From: Hydrangea macrophylla
Taxonomy: Eukaryota; Streptophyta; Magnoliopsida; Cornales; Hydrangeaceae
NCBI GenBank assembly: GCA_033977485.1
Contig: CM066984.1
Location: forward strand, 31,663,501 to 31,727,500
Length of the DNA stretch: 64,000 nucleotides
Direction: 5' to 3'
Below, in pieces: positions 1 through 10,332 of this stretch. Within the stretch, counting starts at the first letter, position 1; each line of letters starts with the position of its first letter. Below the pieces are notes generated by a model that was given only the letters and a program-made list of their open reading frames with translations, made no database searches and was not told where the DNA came from. A program made the translations under genes and the position numbers.

Positions 1-1194
1 TGGGTTTGATTGGTCATTTAAGAACAATTATGAATTCAATTCTTTTCAAACCATACCTTGTTATTATTCCTAGCAGTACATATGTTCTGTGGGTGGTTTC
101 ATGATATACATGTTGAGTCAGTTGTACATGCATGGTGAGTGTGAATGTTGGTCAGTATGGAAAAGAGTAATGGTCAGTGTGGTAGAGTGAGTGTGGTTGA
201 GATTGTATTATGGACACTCCCTGGTAAGTGAGTACCAAAGTGTGTTGTGATTGAGATTGCGGCGAGGGTGTCTTTGAAATGCGGCGGTGGCAAAACTGGA
301 CACTCCTTGACGACCATGGTAGCGTCAAAGTGTGTGAAGCCAAACTTGGACATTCCCTAGCACCCATGGTAGTCCTAAAGTGTGGCATACGGACACTCCC
401 TGGTACCCGAGTCTGGATACTGCGTGAGGTTACCTTTGGTATTTGCGAGGCAGATTAGGTACTAAAGTGTGAGGCATTGGACACTCCCTGGTACCCCGGA
501 CCAAACTGTGAGGTAAACTAGAGATTCCCTGGCACCCCTGTGCTAAAGTGTGGCTATCGGAGTATTTCAAAGATACTGGTGTGAGAAAGTTTGGTTGTTG
601 GGTTTTGTCGAGAGAAAAGAGTCGGTAAGATGAGATGGTGTATTGTTCTCATACACGGTCACATATATGTGAATTACATCTTTCATATGATATTGTGGTT
701 GTTTTTCTAAAACGAACTCCTATCCTTAACGTAAACTTATTGGATTAAATGAGAATTGGAAAATGGTAAATGAGTATGTGTTACATTCAAAGTTATGTTT
801 TTAATACTCACCAGCTTCTTGAAGCTGACGGCGTTGATGCGCCCTAGACATTCGTGTTCAGGCTTTTCAGATTTTGAGCAAGCAGAACATTTCGATTATG
901 CAAACTGAGAACGGCTGTTTTGTCAATATACTAGGTTTTACTATTTTGTAATAAGGATGACTGTAATAGACAATAGATATTGTTTTGTCTTAAGGCGACT
1001 TGTGCCTTGGTTGACCCCGTATTGTAATATGTAATAAGTTAGAAAAATGTTGTAAGCCTTGATTGCTCTGCTCTGATTATTATGTTTTTGTTGTTGACGT
1101 TTGGGACGGAATCGATCCTTCAAACTGTCGCGACCTACGGGTCCATAAAGGAAATTAAATGCTTTCCATAATTATGCTACGTCGGGGCGTGACA
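1..1194 (+). repeat. 5' LTR of Tekay-1 (3' part only)
   Basis: This is the 3' portion of a long terminal repeat, identified by alignment with 7016-8218 and by its end GGGGCGTGACA immediately before a primer binding site. It contains the degenerate GGACACTCCCTGGTAC minisatellite at about 185-560 and the stem-loop at 812-827. Confidence 0.93.
185..560 (+). repeat. Degenerate minisatellite in Tekay-1 LTR (5' copy)
   Basis: About six diverged units share GGACACTCCCTGGTAC followed within about 35-60 bp by CAAAGTGTG. The two halves are partly complementary, so each unit could fold as an imperfect hairpin. The same array is present in the 3' LTR at about 7228-7580. Confidence 0.7.
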
Positions 1195-1202
1195 GGATTT
1201 AG

Positions 1203-1220
1203 TGGTATCAGGGCCAGGTT
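1203..1220 (+). other. Primer binding site, tRNA-iMet type (Tekay-1)
   Basis: TGGTATCAGGGCCAGGTT matches the complement of the plant initiator tRNA-Met 3' end (TGGTATCAGAGCCAGGTT) with one mismatch, eight bases after the LTR end. About 600 bp of non-coding leader follows (1221-1825) with no supportable gene. Confidence 0.9.
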
Positions 1221-1825
1221 ATCTAGTTTGACCAGGCTCGGTTATTCACGCCACAGATTAGTGACATAGATTAGCTTTGAGTTTTTACTAAGCCATACGA
1301 TCAAGATTAAGTCGTGTCTAATTTACCCAATTTAGATTTACCGAACAACCAGGTTCCAGATTTTAGTGGATTAGCACTGATTGTTCATAGTTCAGAAACT
1401 CATGATCCAGGTTAGCTTCATCGTAGAGGCGATTGTACCTATTTTGTCACATCAACAACAATGTTAGTAGTCGCCAAATAGCCTCGGGTGCTTCTATTTA
1501 GAAAATTTTCCAAGTTGGTCATGATATATGAATACCATATAGGTAGATAGTAGCTGATTTCCTAAGAAGTTGAGGCAAGCCGAAACCCTCATAAATAGCT
1601 TAGACACTGATGAACTTCCTGAGTCAAATCTCGGAACAGTCAGCATAGCCCATGGCCTAGAGCTAGGAAAGAGAATAAGAATACGACCTCCTTGCTATTA
1701 GACAGTCCTAGTACGAATACGTGTTTGGTGTAATATGTATACTTGGATTTTGTTATATGCTTATGCTGTAATACGAATATATTACATAGTGATATTAACC
1801 CGTTAGGCTGCGTGTAGGAGCATAG

Positions 1826-2944
1826 ATGGCCGAGCCACCTCAGGCAACCGAGAACCAATCAAGCGGGCAATCCCAGCTGTTATCCCCAGAAGTCGACCCC
1901 ACCGGCTTGGTCGAGTCACTTATTCTGAGCTTTTGGGAGGTGGCTAATAGAATCACCGTAGGTCAATTAGGAGATCATCTATACGAGAGTTTCCTTGTAA
2001 AGTCATCTGAGCTACAGCAAGGCAAGAGGAAGTTCCAAGAAATGGTGACTCCCGTTGAGGACAAGAGTACAAGCAGGCCAAGTGGCCTCTGTGCTAATTG
2101 CAACCTACCAGGTCATAGTTGGTATAATTACAATGAGACTCAATGGATGGAACACGACAGTTTGAGTCACCTCTGTAAGGAGAAGAATGCACCAAAAGCG
2201 GAGAAGAAGAAATGGAAAACCAAACTTCAGGTCTGTTTTAACTGCCAGATGCCCAGACATTTTGCTAAAAGATGTGCTTTACCCAAGAAGGTGACACAAT
2301 GCTTTAACTGCGGCACCCCTAGCCATATGGCTTGAGACTACAAGGCACCTAAGCGCATTGCTCATCAGAATATAGTATGTTATAACTGTGGTGAACCGGG
2401 TCACATCAGCAAGTTCTGCACTGCTCCCAAGCAGGTGACTATTGATCAACAGGGACAGACTCGTGTAAATGGTGTTATTCCTGATACCGCTGGATATAAT
2501 GAGACTGGGTATAAAGAAGGAGATTATGAAGAAGAGCAGCCCGATCAGCAAGTAGTGGAATGTACTTTAACTCTGTTTAACTCCCATGTTAAAGTGTTAT
2601 TTGATAAGGGTGTTGCACTTTCATTCATATCTATTAATACTATTCGGAGATTGGGTATCTTACCTCATCATTTAGAGAAAGCTTTGAGGGCTACTTCACC
2701 ATTAGGATCTGCAGTCAGATTAGGACACGTGTGCAAGGATTGTCCTTTACAGCTAGGAGATTGTAAAATCCCTGCAAGGCTAATAGTCCTATCAATGAAG
2801 GAGTTTGACATAATCCTAGGCATGGATTGGCTCTCTCAAAATCAAGTAAAGCTAGATTATGCGAGGAAGAGAATTACATTCCCTGACAACGAGAATCAAC
2901 CCTTTGATTTTCAAAGGGAGTTATGTTCCTCACAAGATGCTTAG
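1826..2944 (+). pseudogene. Tekay-1 gag-protease, capsid region deleted
   Basis: Gag should package retrotransposon RNA and the aspartic protease should mature the polyprotein. The frame opens at ATG 1826, but after about 70 residues it goes straight to nucleocapsid; the capsid domain of roughly 200 residues seen in complete family members is absent. Three zinc-knuckle-like motifs follow: CFNCQMPRHFAKRC, a truncated CFNCGTPSHMA ended by TGA at 2333-2335, and CYNCGEPGHISKFC at 2378-2419. The same frame continues beyond the TGA, which looks like CGA mutated to TGA. The protease active-site loop reads LFDKGVALSF (Asp at 2603-2605): the Asp is kept but the usual Ser is Lys. The flap region ends IILGMDWL. 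A frameshift near 2923-2944 separates it from RT. Confidence 0.85.
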
Positions 2945-3343
2945 CTAACATTGAAGACGTCAGTACAGAGATGATAGTATCGTCTATACCTGTAGTAAAG
3001 GACTTCGAAGAAGCATTTCAAGATGTTTCTGGTTTGCCGCCCGAGAGAAGTATAGAGTTCTATATTGAGCTTATACCGGGTACTGTTCCAATCACCACGG
3101 TCCCCTACAGAATGGCCCCCACCAAACTTTTGAAATTGATAGAAAAAGTTCAAGAGCTTGAGAACCGAGGTTTTGTACATCCAAGTACATCACCTTGGGA
3201 AGCACTAGCATTTTTCGTGGAAAAGAAGGACGGGACATTCCAGTGGTGTATCGATTATAGAGGACTGAACTGAGTATGAGTATCCCTTACTTCGAATTGA
3301 CGATTCATTTGATCAACTACAGGGAGCTACAACAGTCTCTAAG
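2923..3343 (+). pseudogene. Tekay-1 reverse transcriptase, N-terminal remnant
   Basis: The segment carries the protease-RT linker (FQDVSGLPPERSIEFYIELI) and the RT fingers region (PYRMAPTKL, GFVHPSTSPW, WCIDYRGLN), as in Ty3/gypsy elements. A TGA follows the GLN motif. Frame-shifted traces of IDD-FDQLQGA-TVSKI continue to about 3343. The palm with the catalytic xxDD motif is missing, so no active RT can be made. There is no intron-like insert at the position where Tekay-5 has one: the GFVHPS codons follow the preceding exon directly. Confidence 0.87.
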
Positions 3344-3928
3344 ATAGCAGCACTATTGAAGGAATTGACAAAGAAGAATTTGAAGTTCGACTGAACAGAG
3401 AAACATGAACGCGCCTTTCTAGAGTTGAAAGAGAGACTCACTACTGCACCAGTACTAACAATACCCAAGCCTGATGAGAAGTTCACTATCTTCAGTGACG
3501 TGTCATATCAAGGACTAGGGTGTGTACTTATGCAAGGTGGTAGAGTTATCGCTTATGGATCCAGACAGCTGAATTCGAATGAGTTGAACTATCCCATTCA
3601 TGATTTGGAATTGACGGTCGTAGTATTCGCACTCAAGATTTGGAGACACTATCTCTACGGTGAGAAGTTTGATTTGTTCTCCGATCACAAGAGTCTGAAA
3701 TATTTGTTCACACAGAAAGAGTTGAACATGAGACAACGCAGATGGATGGAGCTGATCAAAGATTACGACTTCACATTAGAGTACCACCCCGGTAAAGCTA
3801 ATGTGGTCGCTGATGCTTTGAGTTGGCAGACTCGTAAGACGATCGCCTCCTTAATGGTTAGAGAATGGCGAGCATTGGAGACGTTGGCAGAATTCGATGT
3901 ACGGAGTATTGAAGAAGGAGAAGGATAA
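3344..3928 (+). pseudogene. Tekay-1 RT connection and RNase H remnant
   Basis: The sequence restarts in the RT thumb/RNase H linker, giving an internal deletion of over 100 codons relative to intact family members. A stop (TGA where Trp is expected, about 3393) precedes the open stretch from 3425. RNase H degrades the RNA strand of the replication hybrid. Its four acidic positions are visible: Asp in [10 protein letters not shown], Glu in HDLELTVV, Asp in [10 protein letters not shown] and Asp in VVADALSWQ, as are HYLYGEKF and RQRRWMELI. The frame closes at TAA 3926-3928. Confidence 0.86.
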
Positions 3929-5391
3929 CTTTTCGAATGTCTTATCCTACAGCCTGTTCTTATCGACCGTATTATTGGGACTCAGAAAGAACATGAGAAG
4001 TTTCAAGCATGGTTTGTGAAGATGTCAGAGAAAGATCCAACAGAATAGAAGGTGGGAAGTGACGGAGGGTATCGATGCAGAGGCAGATTATGTGTACCAG
4101 ACTGTGGGAATTTGAGAAAGAATATCCTGGAAGAAGCACATAAGTCAAAATATACAGTTCACCCGGGAGGGACGAAAATGTACAAGGATTTGAAAAGAAA
4201 TTTCTGGTGGGAAGGTATGAAGAAGGATGTGGCCGAATTTGTATCCAAGTGTTTGACGTGTCAACAAGTCAAAGCCGAACATCAGAGACCGTCAGGATTA
4301 TTGCAACCGCTACCTGTCCCAGGTTGGAAGTGGGAGCACATAACCATGGATTTTGTAGTAGGATTGCCTCGATCGCAACAGAATCATAACGCAATTTGGG
4401 TAATCGTGGATCGACTAACTAAGTCGGCACATTTCATCGCTTATAGTATGACATACCCGGTAGAAAAGATGAGCCGGATGTACATACAACAAGTTGTGCG
4501 ACTTCACGGTTCACCTGTGTCTATTGTGTCAGACCGTGACACATGTTTCACCTCTGGCTTTTGGGAAAGTTTGCAAGAAGCTATGGGAACCTCGCTCAAG
4601 ATGAGTACTGCTTTCCACCCTCAGACAGATGGACAAACTGAGCATGTTAATCAGATCATGGAAGATATGCTTAGGGCTTGTGTTATTGATTTTGAAGAAT
4701 CTTGGGAGACACACTTGTCTTTGGTCGAGTTTGCCTATAACAACAGTTATTACACGAGTATCAGGATGGCTCCGTTCAAAGCATTGTACGGACGACCATG
4801 TCGTTCTCCATTGTGCTTGGCAGAGGTAGGAGATACCGAATTATTGGGACCAGATTTGGTTAAAAAAACCAACAAAAAGATTTCTTTGGTCAAGGAAAGG
4901 ATGAGAACCGCTCAAAGCCGGTATAAGAGTTATGCCGATCGATGCTGGAATGATTTGGAGTTTAGCGTTAGAGATCACGTACTTCTTAAGGTATCACCAA
5001 TCCGAGGAGTAGTATGCTTCGGTCTCAAGAGAGGGAAATTAGCTCTGCGTTTCATTGGACCGTTTGAGATTTTGGAACGTGTCGGGAAAGTGGCATATCG
5101 ACTGGCGCTACCACCGAAGATGTCTGGGGTTCATAATGTATTTCATGTGAGTATGCTGAGAAAGTACATACGAGACCCCTCACATGTGGTTAGTTATGAC
5201 GATATTGAGACGAGTCATAATATTTCTTACAAGGAGAGGCCCATGAAGATTTTAGATCAGATTATCAAGAAGTTGAGGAATAAGAATATTCCGTTGGTGA
5301 AGGTTTAGTGGAATCACCATGACGAGAATGAAGCCTCGTAGGAAGTTGAAGCGGAGATGAGGAAGAAGTACCCAGAGTTATTTCAGGACTA
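3929..5391 (+). pseudogene. Tekay-1 integrase with chromodomain-like C-terminus
   Basis: Integrase joins element DNA to the chromosome. After a short interrupted linker (TAG near 4046) a 418-codon open stretch starts at 4052. It shows the HHCC zinc domain ([22 protein letters not shown]), then the catalytic D, D, E: Asp in TMDFVVGLP, Asp in VSDRDTCF, Glu in DGQTEHVNQ. GPFEILERVGKVAYRL and [12 protein letters not shown] mark the C-terminal domain. The tail (RPMKILDQIIKKLRNK, then about 28 further codons to 5391) is the Tekay-type chromodomain, broken by TAG at 5306-5308 and by a TAG in place of Trp at about 5339. The family chromodomain is thought to guide integration to heterochromatin. Confidence 0.9.
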
Positions 5392-5424
5392 GTTAGTCTA
5401 GATTTCGAGGACAAAATCCTGTTT

Positions 5425-5437
5425 AAGGGAGGAAGGG
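5425..5437 (+). other. Polypurine tract of Tekay-1
   Basis: AAGGGAGGAAGGG directly abuts the first TG of the 3' LTR, the expected plus-strand primer site. Confidence 0.92.
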
Positions 5438-6130
5438 TGTAATAACCTGCATTTCCATCTAATTATTTGTATTTGCATTTGACACATTAAAATCCAATTT
5501 GAATTTCCACATTTAATCTGTATTGCTGATTTCATTTTAATTTACAATTCTCATATGTTAATTTATAATTCTTATATTATTGGCGCCATTTCATAATTAA
5601 AATTCTTTTGGGGTCAAAATTACGATTTTATAATATTTAGCAACGCCTGTGATAGATTTCAAAACTGTATTTCAAAACGGTGGAAATGTTTGCTTTTGAC
5701 TCAAGCAGTATTTTTATAAAACCGGAAAATCATTTCTTACATTAAAATGAATTTTCTGTATTTTTGTGACGAACACCGCGCCACAAAAATACCAGTTTAT
5801 GTTCAAAACTGTCCGTGTCGCGATAAACTTGCACAACTTTTGGACATGACGTAAAGCATTAAATGACTTATGCTTTATTTCTATTAATAGCAAGTGATCA
5901 TTGGCTTAGGCATTGTTTGGGAATGTTTAACTTGTGTGTGTTATGTTGTGCCTAAAAGCTAGTTACCCAAACATCTCAAGATTGACCCCTACATACCTAT
6001 ACATGGCTCTTGGTTAAACTGTGGAGATGAGTATACGTATGTATACATCTGTGTATATGTTTTTAATTAAGAAACAAAAATCCCAATTTGTTGAGTAAAC
6101 CACAAAGTTATTGGCCTCCAAGTTATAAGT

Positions 6131-6138
6131 TTATATAA
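6131..6138 (+). promoter_or_regulatory. Probable TATA box, Tekay-1 LTR promoter
   Basis: TTATATAA lies about 50 bp before an AC-rich then GA-rich stretch typical of the start of LTR transcripts; the copy in the 5' LTR lies outside the window. Confidence 0.5.
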
Positions 6139-7227
6139 CTCATATCTCTTTCCTTCCATTACACACTCTACACTATACACACAGAGAGAAAAAGAGAGAG
6201 CTGGAGAGTTTATTTCAGAATTTTTAGAGAGAGAAGCTTCAAAACTCCATAGCCAAAGCTTGGAGTGGAGTTCTTAATTCTTGTATCTTTCTCAACAATT
6301 ACTACAATCACAGTGAGTATTCTAAACTCACTCTAAATGTAATTCTATGCTTAGTTACTGATTGTGTGTATGTATAGATGAACCACTATTGCAAATTTCG
6401 TCCATGGAAGCTTGAACTTCAACGTCATAATTTTCAAACCATAACCAAAACTTGTTTTTAGAGTTGATTATGAAAGATATTACATCATAGATGATATGTT
6501 TAAAGTTTTAAGACATAATTCATTCATATGAAATAGTTTATAGGAAATTAAGTTTTGGTCATCTTTTAGTCTTTCATTAAATTCTAGAGTTATAGTTTAA
6601 TTCATGTAAAATTGATTATGGATTCATAATTTTTGTGAAAAACCGAAGAGATCCATATATTATATGTCCTATATGCTTCGGATTTGTAAAATGGGTTAAA
6701 AGACCCTGAAATTCTGAAACAGGGGAAAGTTTAGCGAAGAAGATGAAGACACTGCCTAAACTCGCACGCGCGATCGTGCGAGCAGACCGCGCGAGCTGTG
6801 TGAATTCCGGCAGAAAGAAAAGTTTTTATAATAAAACGAAAAATTGGGCATGTCGCGCGAGCGGACCGCCCAAGTGACCTCCGCACGAGCGGCCCGCACA
6901 CACGACTTCTAACAGTTTCTAGTTTTTGCTTATCTCATGTTAAGGAACTGTTTGGTTGTTACCTTGTGGGTCTTTAAGGCTCTATTTGCGAAAATTGTTA
7001 AAACAGATTATATTTTGGGTATGATTGGTCATTTAGGAACAATTATGAATTCAATTCTTTTCAAACCATACCTTATTATTATTCCTAGCACTACATATGT
7101 TCTGTGGGTGGTTTCATGACATACATGTGGAGTCAGTTGGACATGCATGGTGAGTGTGAATGTTGGTCAGTATGGAAAAGAGTAATGGTCAGTGTGGTAG
7201 AGTGAGTGTGGTTGAGATTGTATTGTG

Positions 7228-7580
7228 GACACTCCCTGGTAAGTGAGTACCAAAGTGTGTTGTGATTGAGATTGCGGCGAGGGTGTCTTTAAAATGCGGC
7301 GGTGGCAAAACTGGACACTCCTTGACGACCATGGTAGCGTCAAAGTGTGTGAAGCCAAACTTGGACATTCCCTAGCACCCATGGTAGTCCTAAAGTGTGG
7401 CATACGGACACTCCCTGGTACCCGAGTCTGGATACTGCGTGAGGTTACCTTTGGTATTTGCGAGGCAGATTAGGTACTAAAGTGTGAGGCATTGGACACT
7501 CCCTGGTACCCCGGACCAAACTGTGAGGTAAACTAGAGATTCCCTGGCACCCCTGTGCTAAAGTGTGGCTACCGGAGTAT
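7228..7580 (+). repeat. Degenerate minisatellite in Tekay-1 LTR (3' copy)
   Basis: Same array as in the 5' LTR, with only a few substitutions, so it predates the insertion. Confidence 0.7.
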
Positions 7581-8218
7581 TTCAAAGATACTAGTGTGAG
7601 AAAGTTTGGTTGTTGGGTTTTGTCGAGAGAAAAGAGTCGGTAAGATGAGATGGTGCATTGTTCTCATACACGATCACATATATGTGAATTATATCTTTCA
7701 TATGATATTGTGGTTGTTTTTCTAAAATGAACTCTTATCCTTAACGTAAACTTATTGGATTAAATGAGAATTGGAAAATGGTAAATGAGTATGTGTTACA
7801 TTCAAAGTTATGTTTTTAATACTCACCAGCTTCTTGAAGCTGACGGCGTTGATGCGCCCTGGACATTCGTGTTCAGGCTTTTCAGGTTTTGAGCAAGCGG
7901 AACATTTTGATTATGCAAACTGAGAACGGCTGTTTTGTCAATATCCTAGGTTTTAAGTTATAAACTGTTTTGTAATAAGGATGACTGTAATAGACGATAG
8001 ATATTGTTTTGTCTTAAGGCGGCTTGTGCCTTGGTTGACCCCGTATTGGAATATGTAATAAGTTAGAAAAATGTTGTAAGCCTTGATTGCTCTGCTCTGA
8101 TTATTATGTTTTTGTTGTTGACGTTTCGGATGGAATCGATCCTTCAAATTGTCGCGACCTACGGGTCTATTAAGGAAATTAAACGCTTTCCATATTTATG
8201 CTACGTCGGGACGTGACA

Positions 8219-9500
8219 AATTTAAAGTCCAAACCCTCAGACTTATTAGGAGTAATCTGTACTTCTTGTATATCTCCCCCATCTTGCTCTAACTGACACA
8301 AGTATGATTCCCACATACAAGGCTTATACTTTTGTAAGTACATACCATTTATAAGCCTGTTGTAAATTTGACCATCTAGATTTCTCAAATGGTAGACTCC
8401 CCCTTTTAGTTCCTCATGAATTTTAAAGGGTCCTTCCCAATTAAGGGACCATTTACCCAGTCTGTGATCTTTGAGTCCAAGTGGTAAAATAGCGTTCATA
8501 ACTAATTCTCCCACAGAGAAAGTTTTGGATTTTACCTTTTTATTATAGGCCTTTTCGGCTCTACATTTTTGCAACTTGAGGTGGTCTAAAGCCATCAGCC
8601 TAATCTTATCCAGGCCATCTAGTTCCATTAGCATGGGTTGATTCTACTCATCAATATCCATATCATTTTGTCTAGCCACTCTCAACGATTTTACTATTAT
8701 CTCTAGTGGCAGAACTGCATCATGCCCGTAAGTTAACATAAACGGCATGGTTCCTGTACTTGACCTCTTTGAAGTCCTGTATGCCCAAAGGACTTCAGAC
8801 AACAATTCATGCTAAACCCTTAGGTTATTATCAACCATCTTCTGAATATTCGACTTGAGAATTTGTTTGTTGACTCTGCTTGCCCATTGGCCTGAGCATA
8901 ATATGGTGTTGAATTCAGAATGGTTAAACCATACTCAAAGGCAAATTCTAACATATCATCCCCAGTAAAAGGGTGTACCTTGGTCAGCCGTGATGGTCTG
9001 TGATAATCCAAAAATATGAATAATATTTTCTTTAGCACATTTGATTACCTTAGTCTGGCTGACTGATTTATGTGGTACAGTTTCTACCCACTTAGTAAAA
9101 TAGTCAGTAGCCACTAGGATGTAGGCATGATTTTTTTATGATGGTGGGATAAATTTACCGATGATGTCCATTGCCCACGCGCGAAATGGCCATGGTTTGA
9201 TAATCGATTGGAGACTAATTGTGGGCACATGTTGATTTGGCCTATGTTTTTTACAAGCCTGGCAACCTTTAGCAAAGTTAATACAATCTTTTAGGATAGT
9301 TGACCAGTAATAACTATACCTCCTTATCAACCATCTCATCTTTGTCCCAGCCTAATGATCACCATACAATCCACTATGCAGTTGCTTAATCAACTTTAAG
9401 GCTTTAAACTTACTGGGACATTGCAAGATTGACTCATTTGCTGTCTTCTTAAACAACTCACCGTCAGCTAGGAAATAATGCATCGCCTTCATCCTGATCT
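8219..9500 (-). pseudogene. Tat integrase remnant
   Basis: Three broken open pieces show integrase in order. At 9339-9136 are YYWSTILKDCINFAKGCQAC (zinc domain with its CxxC) and KPWPFRAWAMDIIGK (first catalytic Asp in MDII). At 9038-8820 are GDDMLEFAFEYGLT and NSTPYYAQANGQAESTNK (catalytic Glu in QAESTN). At 8634-8219 is the C-terminal domain with NKKVKSKTFSVGELVM, GKWSLNWEGPFKI and GGVYHLRNLDG. Frame changes and stops separate the pieces. The coding sense ends at the Tekay-1 LTR, so the last codons and the Tat 3' LTR lie beyond the window or are lost. Confidence 0.85.
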
Positions 9501-9788
9501 GAACGTCTTAAGGCCAATGATCAGAGCCACATACTCAGCCTAATTATTGGAACATTTAAATCCAAGTTTAAAAGAGAACTGTGTCATCTTTTGAAATGGG
9601 GATGTAAGGATGCTTCCTGCACCTGCTGACTCCTCCGTACTAGATCCATCAAACCAAAGCACCCACTGGGTAACAAATACATATCCGATTTCAACCCCTT
9701 TCAGGATTTCAGGACTTACATCTAAGCATGGATGATCAGCCAAGAAATCATCCAGGACTTGTCCTCTAGTGGCCTTTTGTGGGACATA
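9500..9788 (-). pseudogene. Tat second (archaeal-type) RNase H remnant
   Basis: QWVLWFDGSSTEESAGAGS and FKLGFKCSNN resemble the additional RNase H of Tat-lineage elements, located between the standard RNase H and integrase. The catalytic Asp in FDGS is present. The open stretch (9743-9540) closes where Gln is expected (NNQAEY), so a stop has replaced it. This second domain is the main reason for assigning the basal element to Tat rather than Athila or a chromovirus. Confidence 0.8.
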
Positions 9789-10332
9789 TTACAGGTTGAA
9801 TTCTAATAAAGTTAAAGACCACTTTGCTACTTTTCCAATTAGAATTGGTCTTGACAACATATACTTAATAACATCAGTCTTACACATAACCTCTACAGTT
9901 ACATGTAACATGTAATACCTCAATTTAATGTAAGAGAAGAACAAAGCCAAGCATAACGTTTCAATTGATGTGTATCGTTGCTCTACATTAGTCAGCATAT
10001 GGCTTAAGTAATAAACCGCCTGTTCTACGTTTTTATCATTATTCTAAATTAATAGACTTCCAATTGAATCATTGGAGGCTGATAAATACAATCTTAATGG
10101 TTTGATAGGGGATACTAAAATAGGTAGCTTGGCAAGATATCCCTTAATTTGCTCAAAAGCCCGCTGATGCTCCTGCCTCTACACGATTTTTTCCTCATTT
10201 TTTAGTTTCCACAATGGATAGAACACTTTAGTTTTGCCTGCACAATTAGAGATAATTGGTGCAAAAAGATAATTTGGCCAAGTAATCTCTGTAATTGTTT
10301 TTGTTAGCTGGTGGTTTGGCCTCTATGATGAC
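9789..10332 (-). pseudogene. Tat RT C-terminus and first RNase H remnant
   Basis: From 10332 downward the minus strand gives EAKPPANKNN and the FLGQ-like connection, then diverged RNase H text (LYLSAS region, about 10090). The open piece at 9998-9789 contains VEQRYTSIETLCLALFFSYIKLRYYML and KTDVIKYMLSRPILIGKVAKW, standard Tat RNase H motifs. Several stops are present. Its upstream neighbour in the original element is the RT fragment at 35327-35990. Confidence 0.82.
10328..10332 (+). repeat. Target-site duplication ATGAC, left copy (Athila-1)
   Basis: ATGAC immediately precedes the 5' LTR and is repeated exactly after the 3' LTR at 35327-35331. Confidence 0.92.

Larger units (their letters stand above)
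1..8218 (+). mobile_element. Tekay-1: degenerate Ty3/gypsy chromovirus (Tekay/Del type), 5' end outside window
   Basis: Two copies of one sequence, at 1-1194 and about 7016-8218, bracket a 4.2-kb internal region with a tRNA-Met primer site, gag, protease, RT, RNase H, integrase and a chromodomain-like tail in standard Ty3/gypsy order. The 3' LTR is whole (5438-8218, 2781 bp); the 5' LTR is cut by the window edge. By-eye comparison of the shared 1.19 kb gives about 32 substitutions (about 97% identity), a moderately old insertion. Coding capacity is lost: gag lacks its capsid part, the RT catalytic core is deleted, and stops interrupt every domain. It lies in the integrase end of the minus-strand Tat element; the bases after the 3' LTR (8219-8223, AATTT) would be one copy of its target duplication. 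Confidence 0.93.
5438..8218 (+). repeat. 3' LTR of Tekay-1 (2781 bp)
   Basis: It begins TGTAATAACC right after the polypurine tract and ends GGGACGTGACA, so it has TG...CA termini. It carries a TATA-like box at 6131-6138 followed by a pyrimidine/GA-rich transcription-start region, a GTGAGT splice-donor-like site at 6313-6318, the GGACACTCCCTGG minisatellite at about 7228-7555, and a 7-bp-arm hairpin at 7827-7842. No open frame in it is supportable as a gene. Confidence 0.93.
8219..10332 (-). mobile_element. Tat-lineage Ty3/gypsy element, 3' pol fragment (basal layer)
   Basis: Read on the minus strand from 10332 to 8219 the fragment gives the RT-RNase H link, RNase H, a second RNase H and integrase, the order of Tat-lineage elements. 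It is bounded on the left by the Tekay-1 3' LTR and on the right by Athila-1. Removing Athila-1 and one ATGAC copy joins it in frame with the RT fragment at 35327. It is full of stops and frameshifts. Confidence 0.88.
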
